Origin: Coprinellus micaceus
Lineage: Eukaryota > Basidiomycota > Agaricomycetes > Agaricales > Psathyrellaceae
Length of the DNA: 64,000 nt
Direction of reading: 5' to 3'
Assembly: GCA_951394405.1 (NCBI GenBank)
Contig: OX596344.1
Span: forward strand, 1,054,001 to 1,118,000
In this document: piece by piece, positions 34,500 through 46,241 of the stretch
Layout of the letters: each line of letters opens with the position of its first letter
Position numbering within the stretch: position 1 is the stretch's first letter
Translations under genes and position numbers: made by a program
The notes under the pieces: generated by a model
What the model saw: the letters and a program-made list of their open reading frames with translations, nothing else
Told to the model about the DNA's origin: nothing
The model's database searches: none

Positions 34500-35959
34500 A
34501 TGTCGGACGGGAAGCATCAGAAGTTTCCGATAGATGCAGCTCAAATCGTCGGACTATTCATGGAAAGCGTGTTCTTTGGGTGCGTCATTCGCATTTCGGG
34601 CTGTTGGACAAATATTAACCATTAACGCCCTTGCCTATCAGTGCGTTCCATCTTTCAACCACACGAACGGGCCGGAGTTCTCAGCTCATGTACTGTATGG
34701 TTCTCATTACAGGTATATTCGTTGTAACCTTCGCCCGCTGCCTTCGTCACTTGCTATGGTCCGAAGGCCGCTTCAAGCCCCTCCGAACGCTCCATTGGAA
34801 AATGTTCGTGGCCGCCATGGCTATGTTTATTTTTGCGTCGCTGGATGTGGCATTCCATGTTCGGCATAATCTCGATGCATTCGTCGAGTATGAAGGGGAC
34901 CCCATTGATGAGTTCAACAAGACTCAGAGTTGGATTAATGTGATGAAGATGGGGTGCTACGTCGCGCAGACCTTTGTCGGGGATGCAATCCTAGTGAGTT
35001 TGATCCTTGAGCCGTGAACGAGGGGTCTGCTAAACGAGGCCAGCTGTATCGGTGCTGGATTGTTTACAATAGGAAGTGGCTCGTTCTGATTTTACCCGTA
35101 ATCCTGTGGGTCGGGTGCACAGGTGAGTGCCTTGGTATCTGTTGGAGATGATCGTAAGATACTTAATCTTTTCGTAGTGTGTGGAGCCATGACTGTCTAT
35201 GTTCAAACCACCCTCGATACCGCTGGTAAACTTCTCAACGCGTCGTCCCTCGTCCCATTTATTACTAGCATGCTGTGCCTCACTCTCGTCATGAACGTGC
35301 TGACTACGGGTAAGCCGGAGTCCTTCTCAGTTTCAGACTTCCGTTTCAGCCAATACCTAAATAATATCACACAGGGCTGATTGTTCACCGCATTCTTGGG
35401 GTCCAAAGGGAGCTTAAGAACCGTGATACTCTGGTTCTCGACAGCCCGTTATCGAGAGTCGTAGTGGTCATGATGGAATCTGGCTTCATCTACACCGCTT
35501 CAATCGTGGTTCTCTTTGCGCTGTATATGGCTGGGAATAACGGCCAATACGGTGTATCCAATGCAGTCAGTCCTTCTTTCCTTACCTCCTTCAACGCGAA
35601 TCCATGTGATCATTAACTCACCTCCGTTGTTTTCGTCCGCCTAGGTTGTCCAAATAATTGTGAGTCTTCTCTAACTTCTACGGTCACCCGGAGTTCCGCG
35701 CTGAACGAACATGCAGGGAATAACGTTCAACCTGATTATTACGAGCGCCGATCGAAAACAAGACTCGAGATCTGCTCATGCGATGTCTTCGTCAGGCAAC
35801 GGGCTTCCACTTCACAGAATCAATATACAAACGACCATCTCGAGAGACGTCGAGGGTGATCCTGACATCGATCTTGTCTTTAAGTCTAGACCAAACTCGG
35901 AAGTCGGCAGCCCAACCTCCAAAAAAGAGTGGAGAAGCAGTGGACCGCACCTGGGGTGA
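34500..35959 (+). CDS. Seven-helix integral membrane protein, Agaricomycete orphan family
   Basis: Exons 34500-34579, 34642-34993, 35044-35122, 35178-35309, 35375-35565, 35645-35659, 35717-35959 give 363 residues. Hydrophobic helices follow each other through the protein; the middle contains LYRCWIVYNRKWLV, a recurring signature of a very large mushroom membrane-protein family with GPCR-like topology. The tail after the last helix (FNLIITSADR onwards) is hydrophilic and Ser-rich, as expected for a cytosolic end. Exon 6 is only 15 nt (VVQII), between introns of 79 and 57 nt. No ligand or function is known for the family. The first intron boundary (34580-34641) keeps the frame but yields an unusual polar stretch after the first helix, so the first 60 residues are less certain. 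Confidence 0.82.
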
Positions 35960-37212
35960 TTTCTTTTGGCGCTCTGACATATCTATAACTAGCATACCTG
36001 TAGCAGTTAATATCCTTGTTGTTATTGTCGGACCGGACATTTGTATGTATGTAGAGTTTTAAGCCCCATTCAACGTTGGCATGGTGTAAATGAAAAAGTT
36101 GAGCTCTTCCTAATCTAATCTATGTAATTGAGGTGTTCTCTTAGCCTTTGTTGCCATGGTCCTCGCCTTCGAACCGGTCTATATCCACGCAGACCCCAGG
36201 CCGCCGATGCCTTGTCAGGCCCGCCTCGACGAGTAAGTCTATCCAGTCCGCCTTTTTGACGCTATAGCCGCATGAATTTCGCCATAGATGTCTTGTTACC
36301 TCCGCGAGTAACGCTCATCGTCAAGCACCAAGACGTCTCCCGCTGTCGCGGTGGTCCATTGCTCCCTTCGCTGAAGGCGACTCCCATTCACATACCTTCC
36401 TGGGAGGGTCCCTCGGTAGCCGCCATACCTTCCAAGTCCCTGCAAGGACTTCCCCCTTCAGGGTCGCGTGGCCTCGCCGCCCTTGCAGGCTGGCGAAGAT
36501 CACACTCAGTGACAGGCGCTGATCCGGGCTTCTTGGGCGCTAATCAGCCTACACTGAAGCCGCTCCACATCGGGAGAGGGAGGGCGCTTACTCGTCCCCT
36601 TATGCTAAGAGGGTTTGTAGATGTGCTATTGCGGTCCAGATAATTGGCAACATACGGTACGGCTCCCCCAGAAATTTACTGTTCATACTCCCGATGATGT
36701 CACGAGCTCCGGCGGTTGGTGGCATAGCGAGGGCCGTGGTACAACCCCACAAGCGAAGAAACTCGGTGCTTAGCGTCCTTGGCCATTTCCAACCGTATGC
36801 ATAGCTCAAAAACATTTCGCTCGTGGGGCAGGACCTGTGGCGATTATAGGCTTAGCACAACAAAGGGGAGGCCGCGCGTGCGATCGTAGTTGACGCGTGA
36901 GCCCCGGCCTTTCTTTACCTACTTCTACCACCACACCCTGGCAGTATTGAGCATACTAATATCGCTCTGTCGCTTTGCGCAAAGTCTCTCCGTGGAGGGC
37001 AGTAGTGGCAGGGCTGCGCAATGCCTAATTTGATTGATGCCAACAAGGGAAAATGCATAGCCGGTGTCAACGGCGACGCCAAGAGGGTCAAGGGTCACAC
37101 CAAGCCTCCCATCAGCTTGTCCCTGCAAAGCTTGGCCCCGAACCACAACCTTCAGCATCGCAAGCGACGGAGCCTGATCATCACCGGTTAGTGTTGACTC
37201 TTGACTGTCATC
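35960..37212. other. Intergenic region, no gene seen
   Basis: About 1.25 kb between two plus-strand genes. No domain-bearing frame or splice chain was found. The last part is the phospholipase D promoter. Confidence 0.45.
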
Positions 37213-40200
37213 ATGTCATACTTCAAGAAAAAGCTGAACGAGCTCAAGAACATCCCTACTCCGCAAGATCCATCACACCCAATGAGCTTTTTATCCGGAG
37301 TCGTGAAGCAGGGTGCGAAGATCGTTGAGCATGGCAGGAACGAACTTATTGGTGAGTGCTACACGCGTTGTGGCATGCGAGAGAAGTGGCTGAAAGTCGT
37401 ACAGGGCGATTCAATCCTAACAGTTCGTGAATGAGCGCGTTACTACGGAGTGGAGCCCTTATCTACCTTTCATTAGGGCGTCACGATGAACCGCACGAGA
37501 AGGAGCAGGATGAAGTCAGGGAACAGATCAGAGCTGGCCACAGGTTCACGAGTTTTGCGGGCGAGCGCTCTGGCAATACTGTGAAATGGTGAGTGGGGCC
37601 CTCTAGGAGTCATGCCCCCCGCGCTCATAGGGATAGGCATATTGACGGCCACGATTACATGTGGGCCATCTCGGAAATGCTTGACAATGCAAAGGAGGCC
37701 ATCTTTATATTGGCGAGTAATTTTAATCAGAGAAGTGGTATGAGGCTAAAATAGGGGCATGCAGGATTGGTGGTTGACCCCAGAACTATATCTCCGTCGT
37801 CCCCCTGCCCACTTCCCTGAATGGCGTCTCGACCAAGTCTTGCTGCGGAAGGCCCAGGAAGGTGTGAAGGTTCACATCGTCGTGTACAAGGAAGTCACCC
37901 AAGCCATGTCGATGAGCTCTAAGCACACTAAGGTCGGTTCGATCTTGTGCTGCCGAAACTTGGGACTTACGGCCTGCCAGAACTACCTAGAGGAATTGCA
38001 CGAGAACATCTCTGTTATGCGTCATCCCGACCACGTTGGTGCAAAGGATAGTGTCGCCATTTGGTCTCACCACGAGAAAGTCGTCGTCGTCGATAACCAC
38101 TGGGCAGCTGTGGGCGGCCTCGACTTGTGCTTCGGTCGCTGGGACACTCATAACCATCCTTTGGCCGATGTCCACCCCACCGACTTCTCTGCCACTCTTT
38201 TCCCCGGCCAAGACTACAACAACGCTCGTGTTATGGACTTCAAAGACGTCTACAACTACGCTAGCAACGCCTTGTCCATCCTCAACACTGGCAGGATGCC
38301 ATGGCACGATGTACGTAACCTAGATTCGGTCTTCTACTCTCAGCGCCCATACTCTCACTACAGGTTCACATGACCCTCACTGGAAATGCGGTTTTGGACA
38401 TTGTCCAGCACTTCGTGGAGCGATGGAATGAGATCAAGAAGCGCAAGGTGAGAGACTAATAACGATCTATCTACGGTGGGTGAAACCAACATACTCGATT
38501 ACAGTACAGAGAGGACGTGTAAGTTTCTATTCAATGCTGCCAGGAAAACTTGAACTAACATCTACCAGCCGATTCCCATGGCTTGCCCTTCCTCATGAGC
38601 CCGAGGCTGCTCCAAATGAGCCCGTCAGCCGTATGTACCGGCACTCGTCACCTTATTCCTTTCTCGCTCATTGTCGATAGGCCACCCCCATCTCCACGAG
38701 TGGAAGAAGATCGGATCTCGCTACAAACAACGCTGGCACGGATCTTACCATGAGGATGAGCCCGACCATTATGAGCAGCCGAACAACGCCGCCTGCCGCG
38801 TCCAAGTCGTGCGCAGTGTCTCTGACTGGTCTCACGGTGTTCTCACCGAAGACAGCATCCAAAAAGCCTGTAAGTGATCAAAAGGGTGTCCTAAAGACCA
38901 TGATAGAGCTTACTGGAACCACAGATATCCAGCTAATTAACGAGGCTGAGCATTTCATTTACATCGGTATGTCACCCTACACGCCCTGGCATGGCATAAT
39001 CTGACTATCGACCTCCAGAGAACCAATTCTTGTGAGAGCTAGAGCGATGTCCCGACGTCACTCTACTAACGTATATCTAGCATCTCTGCCACGGAGGAGG
39101 GTGGTGTTATCACCAACTTGATTGCCAAAGCCTTGGCTGATCGTATCATTCGCGCTGCGAAAGAAGACCAGAAGTTTAAGGTGGGTCCCTTCCTCCCTTT
39201 CCAAAATTTAACATGCTCAAGGGATCCAAGGTCTTCGTCGCGATCCCCGAGGTTCCTGGATTCTCTGGAGACATCAAGGCTGAGGCCGGTATCAAGACCA
39301 TAATGGCTGGACAATACAGGACCATCAACCGCGGAGGCAGCAGTATTTACGAGAAGATTCGTGCTGCTGGCTACGAGCCCCTCGACTACATTCGTTTCTT
39401 CCACCTGCGCTCTTACGACAGGTTGAACTCTCCTGCCGGATACATCAAGCAGATCGAGGAGAACTCTGGAGTCAAGTTCCACGAGGCTCAAGTCGCCCAT
39501 GCCAGCTTGTATATGTCGCAAGACCAATTTACGCACTATGCCAAGAGCGAGGCCAAGCAGGTCACGGTGTCGATCCCCCAGGAAACAACCGAGGGCATCG
39601 TCGAGAGCGATAAAAGCGCGCCAAAGACCGAGACCATCACTGTCCCGGAGACCGACGATGCGGCTAGGGAGATTGTGGAGAGGTTCCAGCATGGTGCGGA
39701 TAACCTTCGTAGGGACAGCGAGGTTTCAGACTCTGTGTCGCAACATCTGCTTGACGATAGTACCACTCTGCTCGACGAGAAATGGTTGGGAACTGAGGAG
39801 GAGGAATTGAACGCGTACGACGCTTGTTTCCTCATCGGGCCGGTTTTCACTAAACTAATATCCTAAACCTCCACAGATATGTGTCAGAGTTGCTCTACAT
39901 CCACTCCAAGCTCATGATTGTCGACGACCGTCGCGTCATTGTGAGTTTCTATAGTTTCAAAGCCCTGGGTAGCGACTAACCCCCTCGTCCAGATGGGATC
40001 TGCTAACATCAACGAACGTAGCCAGAAGGTCGGTCTTCGAACTGGTTCGTTGGGTACAGAGTATTAACTGTTGCCTATGTAGGGCGATGGAGACTCTGAA
40101 ATCTGCCTTGTCGTTGAGGATGACGACATGATTAATTCCACTATGGATGGAGAGCCATACCCGGTTTCCCGTTTCGCAACTACCTTGCGTCGTAAGCTCT

Positions 40201-40825
40201 TCAGGGGTGCGTCATGTTATCATCTTCCATTACATTCGTCACAACGTCGTATTGACTTGAGTATAGAACACCTCGGTTTGATTCCTCCTCAGGAGTGTAG
40301 CTCGGCTGACCCCGAGATTACCTCGTTCATGAGGCCTGCTCCTCACCCCAACGAGGACGAGACCGGCAGCGAGCAAGACGATCTTGTTGCAGATCCCATC
40401 GCCGACGCGACTCTCGGTTTGATCTATGGAACTGCAAATAAGAACACTGCGATCTTCACAGAACTCTTCCGCCCTGTCCCCACCAACCTCGTTCGAGACT
40501 GGCCTGCCTACGACGTAAGTCATTTCCGAATTTATGGGAATGCTTTATGCAGGAGCACCTTGCTGAACTTGGGTCCCACAGAACTTTGTCCCGAAGGTCA
40601 AGGCAGGGCATGTCATCCCTGACATTACCCTGGATCGCCTCAAGAAGCGCCTTAACGAAGTTAGGGGCTCGCTCGTGGAGTGTCCCTTGGTGCGTGTTGA
40701 TTCTACCTCGTTCCAGGTCGCGTTCTAACCCTCATGTCTTGTAGGACTTCCTCATCGATGAGAAGGGCTTCCACACTGGGCCTGCATGGAACGGCCTTGG
40801 GGCTACCCTTCCCGTCTATGTCTAA
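37213..40825 (+). CDS. Phospholipase D (two HKD motifs, no PX/PH)
   Basis: Exons 37213-37351, 37477-37588, 37637-37712, 37765-37932, 37981-38310, 38364-38447, 38505-38518, 38569-38630, 38681-38869, 38925-38966, 39019-39031, 39081-39180, 39231-39814, 39877-39940, 39993-40028, 40083-40206, 40267-40514, 40582-40689, 40745-40825 (857 aa). Two catalytic HxKxxxxD motifs are visible: HHEKVVVVD followed by NHWAAVGGLDLCFGRWD (about residue 194), and YIHSKLMIVDDRRVIMGSAN (about 643). IFIL-DWWLTPELYLRRP and ENQFFIS are also PLD landmarks. It should hydrolyse phosphatidylcholine to phosphatidic acid at membranes. Only about 85 residues precede the catalytic region, so the PX and PH domains of Spo14/PLD1 are absent. 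The third intron (37713-37764) appears to start with GC; an alternative GT donor would insert extra residues before DWWL. Exons of 14 and 13 nt are required. Confidence 0.92.
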
Positions 40826-41209
40826 GTGGGGGGCAGGTTTGCGATATGAGTTTCCTTGCACTCGATTCTATGAACATTGGCGTATGGCCTGTTTCATGCC
40901 CCCTCTTTTCTTATATCCTAACTAACGGATTCTACCGGATTGGATTTCTTCCCTTTATGATAACCCGCTTCCTGTACTGAACGAGACAAGCCGCTACATA
41001 TGTGGCAGAATGTACTACTATTCTGGAGTTTCGGAACAGATGTTCACTGTGAACCTTTATGTATATACTATGGAAGTTTCGAGTCCCAGGTGTAGGGAAC
41101 ATTGACATGCCCAATCCTGGAGGCGCTGGTGCACGAGGCTCCAACGTTTCATCCCGCGTAGATGCGACCACTGCGCCCAGTTTTCCCTTTCCTTCTAGCC
41201 TTCATCAAC
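40826..41209. other. Intergenic region
   Basis: A 384 bp spacer with the phospholipase D 3' end and the promoter of the secreted-protein gene. An upstream in-frame ATG at 41162 could extend the next gene. No other feature is seen. Confidence 0.5.
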
Positions 41210-41989
41210 ATGGTACTACGACGCTGTCGTGCTCCAGCCTTTATAGCTCTGCTTCTGTCTGTCGTCTCTCCTGTGCTTGCCCAAGTCGAAGAGGTCTACT
41301 ACGATCCCAGCATGATTACAGACGCTGTACCGGAGAATGTGAGTGATCCTCTTGTAAACCCCCGAATCCCAGTTCTCAATTCCAGTGTACATGTTCAGTG
41401 TCGAGGCCACTGCACCCCGATCTCTCAGACCTTCGAGGCTTGCCTCGACACTAATTGTCTCTGTACCCGAGAGAACAACCAGATACTGCTTCGCTGCGTT
41501 AACTGCCTGTATTTCGACGAGCCGGGCGCTCAGACTTATGAGGTCGCCCAGCGAACACTGAAAGGTGTGTGAGGCTCATGCTAGCAAATGCGAAGGATGA
41601 AGGGGCTGAATAATCTGGCTGTAGATTTCTCCGTTGTTTGCATCGATTATCATCTGGCGGCCCTGACTGTTTCGACTACGAGTTCGACTTCTCGTCCAGC
41701 TCAAACCCCATCCTCTACACCTCGACCTCCAAGCACAACGTCGCCATCCCCATCGCAAGCATCGAGATCATCCTCTACGAGCATTCCACCCTCTCGAACC
41801 CCCTCAACCCCAACTCCATCAACCACCCCGACGAGCACGACCCCCAGCGCGTCCTCACAGAGCTCCCCTAATGCAACGGCGTCGAGCACCAGCCCCGCGA
41901 CGACGTCTGCCTTCCCTCCAGTTCCCCAGGAGTGTCGCCTGGTGTTCCACAGGAAGCAGCGTGTTTTGGTTCGGCGGGGGTTGCATTAA
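41210..41989 (+). CDS. Secreted Cys-rich protein with Ser/Thr/Pro-rich tail
   Basis: Exons 41210-41338, 41399-41564, 41625-41989 (219 aa). A signal peptide (MVLRRCRAPAFIALLLSVV) leads to a short Cys-rich domain: CRGHC, CLDTNCLCTREN, RCVNCLYF. A long Ser/Thr/Pro-rich stretch suited to O-glycosylation follows. The TNCLCT...CVNC pattern matches the next gene downstream, so the two look like tandem paralogues. Unlike that neighbour, this frame ends in a basic, not hydrophobic, sequence (after PPVPQE), so no GPI signal is seen. The 3' end could be spliced differently or could have shifted frame. An in-frame ATG at 41162 is an alternative start. Function is unknown; a cell-wall or surface role is inferred. 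Confidence 0.7.
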
Positions 41990-42766
41990 CGTGACCGAGG
42001 TTGCTCTCTGCCTAGGAGTCCTATGACCTCATCGTACTTGGAACTGTGGCAATACATGTACGCGCCCCTCTTTTCGTTGTTCTCGTCCCTGCAAATCAGC
42101 CTTGATCATCTCCTCCTGTTCCGCTTCCTGGCCCGAGCGCCTATTGTGCGCTATAAATACACTCCTGTGCCTGGAGATCGCGGGCCGTGTCATGTTGCCG
42201 AGGACGCCGGTACCCGACTGCACCCTTCCTCCTGCTTCCCCGTACTGCAGCCTAACTGCACCCAGCGGAAGGCACGTTGGAGCAGGTTGGAGCGTCTTGC
42301 GCCCTCTCGTGTGTACCGCACAGTGCGCAGCCCGGCAGGATATGATAAATGAGTTGAATTTCAATCTCGCTGGGAGTTTTTGCTGATATGAATCTGGTCC
42401 GAGGATGCATCGAGTACACCTCCTGCCTGAAGCGGGGCGCGAAGACTAGTGGGCTGTGGAGTGGTGTGTAGGGTGCGTGGATCGCACGTTGAGAAGGGTT
42501 TGCAGAGAAGGCGACCAGGCCATGCCCTGCCATGCCAAGTACTTACCGCTCGAGACTCCATTAAGGTGCCCAAGGGTTTTTGGGCGCTTACAATACGTTG
42601 AGACCTTGCCACGATCCATCAGTTCCTTCCGGCATGGTGCGATCGTTACCGGGGCGTCAGTATAAAATGCAGGCCTCACCGCGGTGGCGTTGCTGGCAGG
42701 TTGCACGTTCCCTGCGCCCTTTTCGTTCATTCTTATCTTTCCCCCGTCCTCGTAACTGTTATCAGG
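41990..42766. other. Intergenic region
   Basis: About 0.78 kb between the two tandem secreted-protein genes. It holds the 3' end of one and the promoter of the next. No supportable gene was found. Confidence 0.45.
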
Positions 42767-43686
42767 ATGCGCTCGTCGACAGCTGTAGCGAGATTGGTGG
42801 TTCTAGGGGCTCTGGCGTCTCAAGGTGCGTAGCTGTGTCCCCTTGCATCTATGTAAACGAGGCTGAACATCACTATCTGTCTGCTCGTGCTGTAGTGGCT
42901 GGTGGGATTATTGAAGCGCGAGCAGGGTTCAAACACCTGTTCTCTCGCCAAACGAATGCCGTACGTTCCTCTCAGCCCGACAACCACAAATTGATCACCA
43001 ACCTACGCTGGATAGTGTACGGCTACCTGCTCCCCTTTCCAGAATGCGTTGGATGTGAGTCGTCTGACCTTCGCAAAGTGTTCGAGCGGTAGGATTCTCT
43101 GACATACGTGGCTGTAGATCTGCGAAACGACCAGCTGCCTGTGCACCAGGGCAGTCGCAGTGGCATTGAACAATTGCGTCAACTGCTATTACGAGCAGTC
43201 ACCGACAACGGGGATTCTCACTACGGCTAATGAGCTTATCGACAGTGAGTACATTCGGTATACACGTTCACAGCTTGCCGACCTTGAACCCGTGACGCTG
43301 CAGAGTACGAAAAGGAGACCTGCGTAGCATATACCGAACTTCCCCCTGCATCGGTGACCCGCGGAACCACTGGTACGGCCACCGGCCCAATCAGTGGTTC
43401 TGCCACTGGCACCCTTTCCACTAGCCCGACCTCTACCGCCTCCATCGCTCCAATCACCAGCCGATCCACGGTCACCTCGATTATCGGGGACGCCACGACC
43501 ATCGCCCCCCCTCAAACCGTCGTTCGGCCAGCAACCACTACTTCCGATACGGCCGGGAGCGCAAGCACCGATACCAGCTCTGGGAGTGGCATTCTTGGGG
43601 GGAATGGAGCGCTGTCGAATGTGAGGGAGGCCAGGTGGGGTGTTGTTGCGGCGGCTTCTGTTGCGCTGGGTATGCTTGTGCTGTGA
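42767..43686 (+). CDS. Probable GPI-anchored Cys-rich surface protein
   Basis: Exons 42767-42824, 42896-42960, 43043-43054, 43118-43244, 43304-43686 (214 aa). The N-terminus is a signal peptide (MRSSTAVARLVVLGALASQ). A Cys-rich part reads ICETTSCLCTRAV, LNNCVNCYYEQ, ETCVAY, closely resembling the preceding gene. It is followed by a Thr/Ser-rich region and a C-terminal hydrophobic stretch (ARWGVVAAASVALGMLVL) that fits a GPI-attachment signal. A 12-nt exon (43043-43054, NALD) joins two normal exons. The likely location is the plasma membrane or cell wall; function is unknown. Splice positions upstream of the Cys-rich part are less certain than those downstream. Confidence 0.75.
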
Positions 43687-44070
43687 TGAGAGCCGGATAG
43701 CTCAAGTTAAAGTTGGCTGGGTTGGAAGGCTGGATGGATAGGTGGACGGAACTCTGCTTCTCATTTGCGTGATGTATTTGCCCCTTATACCGTGCACAGT
43801 CTAAGGACCTTGTACTGATAAACGCTCGTTGGCTCGGAATGTATACCCTCGCTCTTGGAACATGGTGGAGCCTCTGCAGTCAGGTTCACAACACGGTCGT
43901 GGTGTTTCTGGTGAGGCACAACGGTGGCGAGACAGTAGATGGTTTTGAAATCGGTTTCATTTACAGGCATAAATACACCCAAGCGCCCACGGACGCACTC
44001 CCATTCCTCAATACCCACCCTCAGGTATCCCAATACGACCCCTCCGGCTATTGACCCCCTTCGCCAACCC
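43687..44070. other. Intergenic region
   Basis: A 384 bp spacer between two secreted-protein genes; no other feature was recognised. Confidence 0.5.
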
Positions 44071-45586
44071 ATGCCTCGTATCCCGTCGTTTCGATATGGG
44101 GTCGCTACCCTCGCCGCAGTGTACGGCCTCATCCAAACTGCAAGAGCACAAACTACACAGACCTCCTTTCCGGTTGGGGTCATCGCAACGGGGACGAACG
44201 GTCCTACGAACCCACCTGAACCGACCCTAGGGACGTCGATCAACCAGAGTAGCGACGCGAGGCTACTTTCCGTCAATGCCGTCGATGTGCGTCCTTACAT
44301 TCTCAGCGGGAGCTTGGGCCAGCATTAAGCGTACTGATTGCCAATGATCTGTTGGTCTTGATGTTGAGTAGGACTTCTGCTTGTTTGCCCCGCCCAGCCC
44401 TCAGAATATTGGGGACTCTGAGGTGCGTCTTGGATTTCGTTTCGGGCTGGAAGAGAGCCAGGGCGGTGATACGAGACCCGTAGACGTACGAAGTGGCGTG
44501 GTGCACCCAACCTCGCAATAACGCGCGGGTCATACCTGATGGGACAATCAGTGGGGTGTCGTTTTTGAAGTCGGGTGAGTGACTTACCCATGTTCCCGCC
44601 TTCACGGGATTGGAATGAACGGCACGCCAGACTTCTACGTGCAGGTGATGGGGTACGGGAACTTTACCAGATTGAATATCCCTGCCGGAGATGCTGGAGG
44701 GTGAGTCCTTTGCTCGGTTAGGGGCCCGTTGGGGTCGCTGAAGTTATGGGACAGGGAGCTGGACCCTCATGGCCAGTTCGGAGATGGGAATCCCATAGGA
44801 GGAAATGTTACCTCCAATACCACTGGGAGGAACGAGCGTTTCGCTGAATGGATGGTACGCAGAGTCTCTTCCTTCGTAGGTCTTCCCGGTATCAGGCTAA
44901 TAGGCGTTGGCCCATGACCTACAGCAATACATCGTCAGTCTTCCACCCACATTTCACATTTCGGCGAGACTCAAGCTTACCTGAATTCCAGAGTTACAAC
45001 CAGTTCTGCATCAGGGTATGCACCAATGCGAATTCGACGTACAGTGCCGAGCATATGTGTTGGCATGAGCTCGATGAGATGGGTTGTGAGTTCGTCATGC
45101 CAGGAAACTACCAGCTGAATGGGACATAGTGAGGCTCCATCCGCCTCTCTTCACCATCCGGCTGACACGTTCCTCTTCAGTGAAACCTGTGACGCCGACG
45201 TTGCCTGTGAGTCCCCCATCCATCAACTCTTTCCCCTGTCACGGTGAGAGACTGACTGAACACTACGACGATAAGATCCTCCAGGGTGGTACCCATCCGG
45301 CTCAGCTAACGGCACCCCTGTCTTCTCTACCTTCGCGCAAAGATACACAGGCACAATGAGTAACGGCCAAGTCTACACCGTTGGTGACACCCGTACCCCC
45401 AGTGGCCCCGCCTCCATCCCCGGGTCGTCGAACTGCCATACCACGTCCACCATCTCCAACGGAGTTCCTTTGACGTCGCTGGGGTTCGCTCCTGTTACCA
45501 CCGCGAGTACGCGTACCACTGGGGTGGGTGCGAGTGCCGCTAGTGCAACGAGTACGGGGACAGCGGCGGGGGGTGGGGGGGGGTAG
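44071..45586 (+). CDS. Secreted DFCLFAPP-family surface protein, C-terminus cut by a G-tract frame break
   Basis: Exons 44071-44286, 44372-44422, 44484-44574, 44631-44700, 44755-44854, 44992-45128, 45181-45206, 45276-45586 (333 aa). A signal peptide (ATLAAVYGLIQTARAQ) is followed by DFCLFAPPSPQNIGDSE, TYEVAWCTQPRNNARVIPDG, YVQVMGYGNFTRLNIPAGDA, a Cys-rich CHELDEMGC-like middle (CWHELDEMGCEFVMPGNY), and a Ser/Thr/Gly-rich end. This order is typical of a widespread mushroom surface-protein family of unknown function. The frame stops in TAG at 45584 directly behind G6-T-G9. In the frame shifted by one base, the following DNA encodes REYSIAFLGSFLSGFVAILF before a stop at 45698, which looks like the missing GPI signal. 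The model is otherwise consistent. The fifth intron (44855-44991, 137 nt) is long for this window and may hide a short exon. Confidence 0.78.
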
Positions 45587-46241
45587 GGCGAATGCAGGAG
45601 ATGGGAAGAGGGCGGAGCTGGCGAAAGTGAGGGAGTATTCAATTGCGTTTTTGGGGAGCTTTTTGAGTGGGTTCGTTGCGATCTTATTCTTCCATTGAGT
45701 TGCTATATGCTTTCTGAGTAACCTCTATACGAGACTATACCCCGCTGTTAGTATTTCTTGTCCGCAATGCTACATGTTCCGGAACTTGAGAAAGAAGATC
45801 ACATTTACTCTGTTACAGTTCGTCAGAACCTGGGCACCGTAGAATACGCACCGGTGGAAAGTCGCTCATACCCTGGACCATCTTTAGCACCCCTTCGAGA
45901 TCCTACACAGCTCCTACCCTCCTATACTTGCCCATGTCCACCCCTGGACCCTGGCCCCTTGCAGGAACACTATGCAACTCCTCCACCCACTGCCTATCCA
46001 GGATGGCCCCAGACCAGATATTCCGAGAGGACACCGCTGAAGAGTTCGGACTTCGGATTCGACCAGCTGAAGTCTCTCCGACCTGGGGGTACAGGAAGGA
46101 TATTGGGCGCGTCGGCGAGGGCGATGATGATCATGGTGGTCGTTGCTGAACAAGGTTTGACACGGTCCGGAATTGCCCAAAGCGGTCCTCATCACTGCGG
46201 CGCTCATCTCATCCTCAACCAACCACATTCTGATATCCACC
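45587..46241. other. Spacer with an out-of-frame GPI-tail remnant and the MON2 promoter
   Basis: 45587-45698 holds the hydrophobic tail sequence described for the preceding gene, in another frame. The remainder is the 5' flank of the MON2 homologue. No further gene was found. Confidence 0.5.
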
